Shown piece by piece: positions 12,940 to 16,961 of a stretch of DNA of 16,961 nt (positions within the stretch are counted from its first letter, which is position 1; each line of letters opens with the position of its first letter). A program made the translations under genes and the position numbers. The DNA is from CAYLZN01 sp964387935 (GTDB lineage: Bacteria > Acidobacteriota > Vicinamibacteria > Vicinamibacterales > JAFNAJ01). The stretch lies in contig CAYLZN010000098.1 in assembly GCA_964387935.1 (NCBI GenBank), positions 1-16,961 of the forward strand. Reading direction: 5' to 3'. Under the pieces are notes generated by a model that saw only the letters and a program-made list of their open reading frames with translations, was not told the DNA's origin and did not search any database.

Positions 12940-14628
12940 ATGAGACGCAAAACCGGTGCAGTCTGGAAGGCATCGCTGCCGCTGTTGGTGCTGCTGGCGT
13001 TCCCGCAAGGGGCTCAGGCGCAACAGGACAAGGTGGCCGCGCTGAAGCAGTCGCTGGCCGCGAACCAGCAACTGCAGAAGCAATACAAGTGGGTCGAGAC
13101 GACGGTCGTCAGCATGAAGGGCGAGGAGAAGTCGCGCACGCAGAAGCAGTGCTTCTACGGGCCCGACGGCAAGATCCAGAAGCAGTTGCTGAGCGCGCCG
13201 CCGCAGCAGGCCGCGCCCGGTGGCCTGAAGGGCAAGCTGGTCGAGAAGAAGAAGGCGGAGATCACCGCCACGATGACGCAGGCAATGGATCTGGTGCACC
13301 AGTACGTTCCCCCCGATCCGCAGCGCATCCAGGCGGCGAAGGCCGCGGGCAACCTCGCGGTGACGCCCAGCGGGCCGAACGCCGCTCGCCTGGACCTGAA
13401 GAACTACCACAAGGCGGGTGACACGCTGAGCCTCGGCCTCGATACGGCTGGCAACGCGCTGCAGACGGTGAGTGTGAAGTCGTACCTGGCGACGCCGTCC
13501 GACGCGGTCTCGCTGGACGTGACGTTCGCGCGCCTGCGCGAAGGGCTGTCCTATCCGGGCAACGTCGTCCTCAACGTGCCGGGGCAACAGATCCAGGTCG
13601 TCGTCCAGAACTCCAACTACCAGCGGGTGGCGCAGGCTGGAGCCGCGCCCGCCCAGACGAAGGCGGCGCCCGCGGCCGCCGGGAGCGCGGCGCCACGTAG
13701 CGCGTCGGCCGCGGCGATGGACACGCTGACCGCGCCCATCGCGCTCTACCCCGACGCGCTGATCGCGCAGATCCTGCAGGCGTCCACCGACCCCGCGGGC
13801 GTGCAGAAGTTCTCGGCGTGGCTCGGGGCCAACGCGAGCCTCAAGGGCACGCCGCTGCAGGACGCCGCGCAGGCGGCCGGCTTCGCGGCCTGCTACATCG
13901 CGCTCGCGCCCTTCGGGCAGGTCGTGCAGATGCTGGTGCAGAAGCCGGAGTGGACCGCGCAACTCGGCAAGGCCTTCGTCGCCGACAAGGGCGCGGTCTT
14001 CGCCTCGATCCAGCGGTTGCGCACGGCGGCCCAGGCCCTCGGCAACCTGAAGACCACCGAGCAGCAGGCGGTCAGTACCGAGACCACGTCGACCGGGCAG
14101 TCGGTGATCGTGATCCAACCGGCGAACCCGCAGGTGGTCTACGTCCCCGTCTACAACACCCAGACCGTCTACGTGCAGGCGGCGCCGCCGTCTTCCGCCA
14201 GCGTGGCGGGCGCGGCGGTCGTGGGCTTCACGGCGGGGATCATCATCGGGGCCGCCTCGGACCACTACTACCACGGGCCGTACGGATGGCACGGCGCGGC
14301 CATGTACAACGAGGCGTGGGACCGGCGCGAGGACTACTGGGACGACCGTCAGGATTTCGCCGAGGACCGCTACGAGAACCGCCAGGATTACGCGCAGGAC
14401 CGGCAAAACAACGCGCAAGGCAACCAGCAACAGCGCCAGTCGACCGCCCAGTCGAACCAGGCGACCCGGCAGGCCTCGGCCGCCACGTCGAGTGCAGGCA
14501 GCGGGCAAGCCGCGGCGCGCAGTGGCGGCGGGCTCTCGGGCTACCAGAGCGGCGCGAGCGCGAGGGCACAGAGCGCCCGGGGGAGTTCCAGTCGATCCGC
14601 GAGTGGCGGCGGGGGCCGGCGCCGGTAG
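12940..14628 (+). CDS. Secreted two-part protein: uncharacterised N-terminal domain plus DUF3300 and a repetitive basic tail
   Basis: The 562-residue product has a Sec signal peptide (hydrophobic 11-20, likely cut after AQA at 26-28). Residues 30-230 form a domain (QYKWVETTVVSMKGEEKS ... GPDGKIQK ... VEKKKAEI) that I know only as a recurrent uncharacterised secreted module. After an Ala/Pro-rich linker (232-258), residues 260-412 are DUF3300: LTAPIALYPDALIAQILQA, FSAWLGANASLKG, and VIQPANPQVVYVPVYN. A Gly/Ala-rich hydrophobic stretch (421-440) may be a membrane segment. The tail has DR/RQD repeats (461-488), then a Gln/Ser-rich part ending in GGGGRRR. ATG 12940 is chosen for the signal peptide and a GGAG site six bases upstream; the frame from 12907 adds no homology. 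A DUF2950 gene follows, a common pairing. Function is unknown. Confidence 0.82.
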   Translation: MRRKTGAVWKASLPLLVLLAFPQGAQAQQDKVAALKQSLAANQQLQKQYKWVETTVVSMKGEEKSRTQKQCFYGPDGKIQKQLLSAPPQQAAPGGLKGKLVEKKKAEITATMTQAMDLVHQYVPPDPQRIQAAKAAGNLAVTPSGPNAARLDLKNYHKAGDTLSLGLDTAGNALQTVSVKSYLATPSDAVSLDVTFARLREGLSYPGNVVLNVPGQQIQVVVQNSNYQRVAQAGAAPAQTKAAPAAAGSAAPRSASAAAMDTLTAPIALYPDALIAQILQASTDPAGVQKFSAWLGANASLKGTPLQDAAQAAGFAACYIALAPFGQVVQMLVQKPEWTAQLGKAFVADKGAVFASIQRLRTAAQALGNLKTTEQQAVSTETTSTGQSVIVIQPANPQVVYVPVYNTQTVYVQAAPPSSASVAGAAVVGFTAGIIIGAASDHYYHGPYGWHGAAMYNEAWDRREDYWDDRQDFAEDRYENRQDYAQDRQNNAQGNQQQRQSTAQSNQATRQASAATSSAGSGQAAARSGGGLSGYQSGASARAQSARGSSSRSASGGGGRRR

Positions 14629-14640
14629 CTGACTGACGTG

Positions 14641-14661
14641 CACCGGCCGCTCGAGGCGGTG
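14641..14661 (+). other. Stem-loop between the DUF3300 and DUF2950 genes
   Basis: CACCG(G)CC and GGCGGTG can pair (7 bp with one bulged G) around the loop GCTCGA. It starts 12 bases after the DUF3300 stop and has no T-tract. It could reduce read-through or protect the upstream mRNA end; at this GC content a chance origin is possible. Confidence 0.3.
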
Positions 14662-14689
14662 GCTGCTGACGATCCTGGGGAGAATCCAC

Positions 14690-15622
14690 ATGAGACCTTC
14701 TGACATCCGCACCGTGGCCGCCGTGCTGGGCCTGATGGCGATCCTGCTTCCGGCCTGCTCACGACCGTCCAATCGCACGCGCTTCGACACGCCAGACGCG
14801 GCCGCCAAGGCGTTGCAGGCCGCGCTCGACACCAACGACACCGCCGCGTTGAAGGCGATCTTCGGTCCCACCGCCGAGCAGGCCCTCGGGTCCGGCGATC
14901 CGGTGTCGGATCGGCAGGACCGCCAGGTCATCGCCCTCGCCATGAAGCAGTCGTGGAGGTGGATCCCGAGCGGCGCCAACGACCACGAGCTGATCATCGG
15001 CGACGAACAGTGGCCGTTGCCCATCCCACTGGTGAAGGCGGGGAACGGCTGGGAGTTCGACACCGACGCGGGTCAAGACGAGATGCTGTCACGCCGGATC
15101 GGCCGCAACGAGTTGCGCGTGATCGACCTCTGTCGCGCGTACGTGCTGATGCAAGAGGAGTACGCGAGCCAACCGCGCGACGGCAAGGTGGCCGGCTTGT
15201 TCGCGCAGCAACTGCGCAGCGATCCGGGCCGGCAGAACGGCCTCTATTGGGAGGTGGGGCCGGAGGAGCGGCAGAGTCCACTCGGGGACCTCGTCGCCAA
15301 GGCGACGACAGAAGGCTACGACGAGAACAAGACCGCCTCGACGCCGTTCTACGGCTACTATTTCCGCGTGCTGACGGCGCAGGGCGGCGCGGCGCAGGGC
15401 GGGGCGAAGGACTTCATCGTCAACGGCGAGATGACCGGCGGATTCGGCCTGATTGCGTATCCCGCCGAGTACGGCCGCAGCGGCATCATGACGTTCGTCG
15501 TCAACCAGGATGGCGTCGTCTACGAATCGGACCTCGGGGCCGAGACTGCGAAGGCGGCCACTGATCTGAAGGTCTTCAACCCGGCGGCGGGCTGGGCCGA
15601 GGTGAAGGTTCCGACGTCGTAG
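14690..15622 (+). CDS. DUF2950 family lipoprotein
   Basis: This 310-residue protein starts with a lipoprotein signal peptide ending in LLPA-C23. The mature part matches DUF2950 by FDTPDAAAKALQAALDTND (32-50), LPIPLVKAGNGWEFDTDAG, ARDxI-like RVIDLCRAYVLMQEEYA, FYGYYFRVLTAQG, and FGLIAYPAEYGRSGIMTFVVNQDGVVYE. The family is envelope-located and of unknown function, and its genes often neighbour DUF3300 genes, as here (61-base gap). GGGGAGA lies about 7 bases before ATG 14690. A 15-base in-frame duplication (15377-15406, AQGGA twice) lengthens a loop next to the conserved FYGYYFRVL segment. It is likely co-transcribed with the DUF3300 gene unless the intervening stem-loop terminates. Confidence 0.87.
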   Translation: MRPSDIRTVAAVLGLMAILLPACSRPSNRTRFDTPDAAAKALQAALDTNDTAALKAIFGPTAEQALGSGDPVSDRQDRQVIALAMKQSWRWIPSGANDHELIIGDEQWPLPIPLVKAGNGWEFDTDAGQDEMLSRRIGRNELRVIDLCRAYVLMQEEYASQPRDGKVAGLFAQQLRSDPGRQNGLYWEVGPEERQSPLGDLVAKATTEGYDENKTASTPFYGYYFRVLTAQGGAAQGGAKDFIVNGEMTGGFGLIAYPAEYGRSGIMTFVVNQDGVVYESDLGAETAKAATDLKVFNPAAGWAEVKVPTS

Positions 15623-15738
15623 CGAGGCGCTCGGACGGGGAACGGGCCGAACGGGTGTCGTGGCCAGGAAGCTGGCGACCGCCGTTCGCGGGGCGCAACT
15701 GCTCGACTGCCCAGAACGGGCGGGAAAGGACCAGGGGT

Positions 15739-16961
15739 ATGAGACGCGAGACGAAGGTTGGGTGGGCTGCCGCGGCAGCCTGCGCGCTGCTGATGACTGC
15801 GGCATCGTGTTCGGCACCGAAGCCGGAGCCGGTGAAACCGCAAGCCGCGAACCCGAACGCGCCGGCGGCGATCGACCGCACGGTGCTCCCGATTCAGGAG
15901 CCGAGTTACCCGCCGATCACGGAGCTCGATGCGCGCAAAGCCACGGCGCCGCCGCGTTTCGAGGTCAAGGCGCCGTCGGGCGCGCCCAACGTGGTGGTCG
16001 TGCTCATCGACGACATGGGCTTCGGGATGCCCAGCGCATTCGGCGGCCCGATTCACATGCCGACTGCCGACCGGCTGGCCGGAGAGGGGCTGCGCTACAA
16101 CCAGTTCCACACGACCGCCGTGTGTTCGCCCACGCGGACGGCGCTGCTCAGCGGCCGCAATCACCACATGAACAACATGGGGGGGATCACCGAGACAGCG
16201 ACGGCCTTCCCCGGCAACACCGGGCAGCGGCCGAACAACGTGGCGCCGCTCGCAGAGATGCTCCGGTTGAACGGCTACAGCACGGGCTTCTTCGGCAAGA
16301 ACCACGAGACCGCGCCGTGGGAAGTCAGCCCCTCCGGGCCCACCGACCGTTGGCCGACGCGGTCTGGCTTCGACGAGTTCTATGGCTTCTTCGGGGGCGA
16401 GACGAACCAGTGGGCGCCGTACCTCTACCACGGCATGAACCCGGTGGAGATCGCGCGCGACCCGAACTACCACTTCATGACCGACATGACCGACAAGGCG
16501 ATCGCCTGGATGCAGTTCCAGAAAGCGCTGACGCCCGACAAGCCGTTCTTCATGTACTTCGCGCCTGGTGCCACGCATGCCCCGCACCACGTGCCGAAGG
16601 AGTGGATCGCCAAGTACACGGGCGAGTTCGATCAGGGCTGGGACGTCATGCGCGAGGAGACGCTCGCGCGGCAGATCAAGCTGGGCGTCGTCCCGCCGGG
16701 CACGAAGCTCGCGCCGAAGCCCGAGGCCATCAAGGACTGGGCCGCGCTGTCGGCCGACGAGAAGAAGCTCTTCGCGCGACAGATGGAGGTCTACGCCGGC
16801 TTCGGTGAGTACGCCGACACCGAGGTCGGCCGGCTCATCGACGCCGTTGGCGACACCGGCCAACTCGACAACACCCTCGTGGTCTACATCCTCGGCGACA
16901 ACGGCGCCAGCGCCGAGGGCGGCATGAACGGCATGTTCAGCGAGATGACGTACTTCAACGG
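15739..16961 (+). CDS. Arylsulfatase-type sulfatase, predicted lipoprotein (3' end outside window)
   Basis: The first 407 residues are present, open to the window edge. A lipoprotein-type signal ends at C24 (MTAAS-C). The sulfatase signature C129-S-P-T-R-T contains the Cys that an FGE-type enzyme converts to formylglycine, the catalytic nucleophile. Other type I sulfatase features are the metal-binding LIDDMGFG (residues about 91-98), FGKNHE (K and H of the active site), APGATHAPHHVP, and GDNGAS with its Asp-Asn pair. It should hydrolyse sulfate esters in the periplasm or at a membrane surface; the substrate is unknown. ATG 15739 follows AAGGA by 8 bases. It lies 116 bases after DUF2950 on the same strand, possibly in one operon. 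No sulfatase-maturing enzyme gene is visible. Confidence 0.9.
   Translation, partial: MRRETKVGWAAAAACALLMTAASCSAPKPEPVKPQAANPNAPAAIDRTVLPIQEPSYPPITELDARKATAPPRFEVKAPSGAPNVVVVLIDDMGFGMPSAFGGPIHMPTADRLAGEGLRYNQFHTTAVCSPTRTALLSGRNHHMNNMGGITETATAFPGNTGQRPNNVAPLAEMLRLNGYSTGFFGKNHETAPWEVSPSGPTDRWPTRSGFDEFYGFFGGETNQWAPYLYHGMNPVEIARDPNYHFMTDMTDKAIAWMQFQKALTPDKPFFMYFAPGATHAPHHVPKEWIAKYTGEFDQGWDVMREETLARQIKLGVVPPGTKLAPKPEAIKDWAALSADEKKLFARQMEVYAGFGEYADTEVGRLIDAVGDTGQLDNTLVVYILGDNGASAEGGMNGMFSEMTYFN

Noticed and set aside
12937..15063. 708-codon open frame on the minus strand
   Set aside because: It is antisense to the DUF3300 and DUF2950 genes, has low-complexity Arg/Leu/Val/His content and no recognisable domain; high GC keeps antisense frames open.
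15640..15720. Three GAACGGG copies before the sulfatase gene as a regulatory array
   Set aside because: Spacing is irregular (9 bases, then about 65) and the motif is short; chance is sufficient.
15520..16863. 447-codon open frame on the minus strand
   Set aside because: It is antisense to the sulfatase and DUF2950 genes; it contains no motif, while the plus strand has the CSPTR signature.

Overview
This window is very GC-rich, densely coded DNA from a Gram-negative bacterium. It holds lipid A and LPS-core heptose genes, several predicted lipoproteins and a sigma-54 type activator. The gene-family mix (heptose LPS genes, tandem SnoaL lipoprotein, DUF3300/DUF2950, DUF5674) suggests Acidobacteriota, perhaps class Vicinamibacteria. 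That assignment is inference from family resemblance; no phylogenetic marker was tested.

Left block (1-6427), LPS lipid A/core: the 3' end of lpxK overlaps lpxL by GTGA, and lpxL overlaps waaF by ATGA. Between waaF and the next LPS gene sits a foreign-looking islet (2525-3652): a headless nucleotidyltransferase remnant on + and, on -, a two-gene DUF5674 cassette. The LPS genes then resume with a fused GmhB-HldC protein (two steps of ADP-heptose synthesis in one chain), a WaaC-like heptosyltransferase, and a small ICMT/PEMT-type membrane methyltransferase. A GC-rich palindromic repeat lies in the linker of the fusion. An 8-copy heptamer array carries the fusion's stop codon and the TTG start of waaC.

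Middle block (6428-9900): a two-domain SnoaL-like lipoprotein, a second heptamer array, and a tRNA-Val(TAC)/tRNA-Asp(GTC) pair with a good sigma-70 type promoter. Directly 3' of tRNA-Asp is a decayed integrative element. Its tyrosine recombinase has a frameshift and an Asn where the catalytic Tyr should be, and its excisionase-like HTH is fused to the stump of another gene.

Right block (9901-16961): a GAF-PAS-PAS-AAA+-Fis activator with an intact GAFTGA motif is followed by a short antibiotic-biosynthesis-monooxygenase-type gene. The gap between them holds two near-identical 14-bp half-dyads exactly 20 bp apart and a close match to a sigma-54 -24/-12 promoter, arranged as in a sigma-54 target promoter. 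A weaker -24/-12 match precedes the next gene, a secreted DUF3300 protein. That gene is followed by a DUF2950 lipoprotein and a lipoprotein-type sulfatase that runs off the window. A local sigma-54 envelope regulon is the most testable undescribed system here.

A recurring trait is the start site: several genes begin with GTG only 7-9 bases after a -10-like hexamer, which suggests leaderless transcripts.
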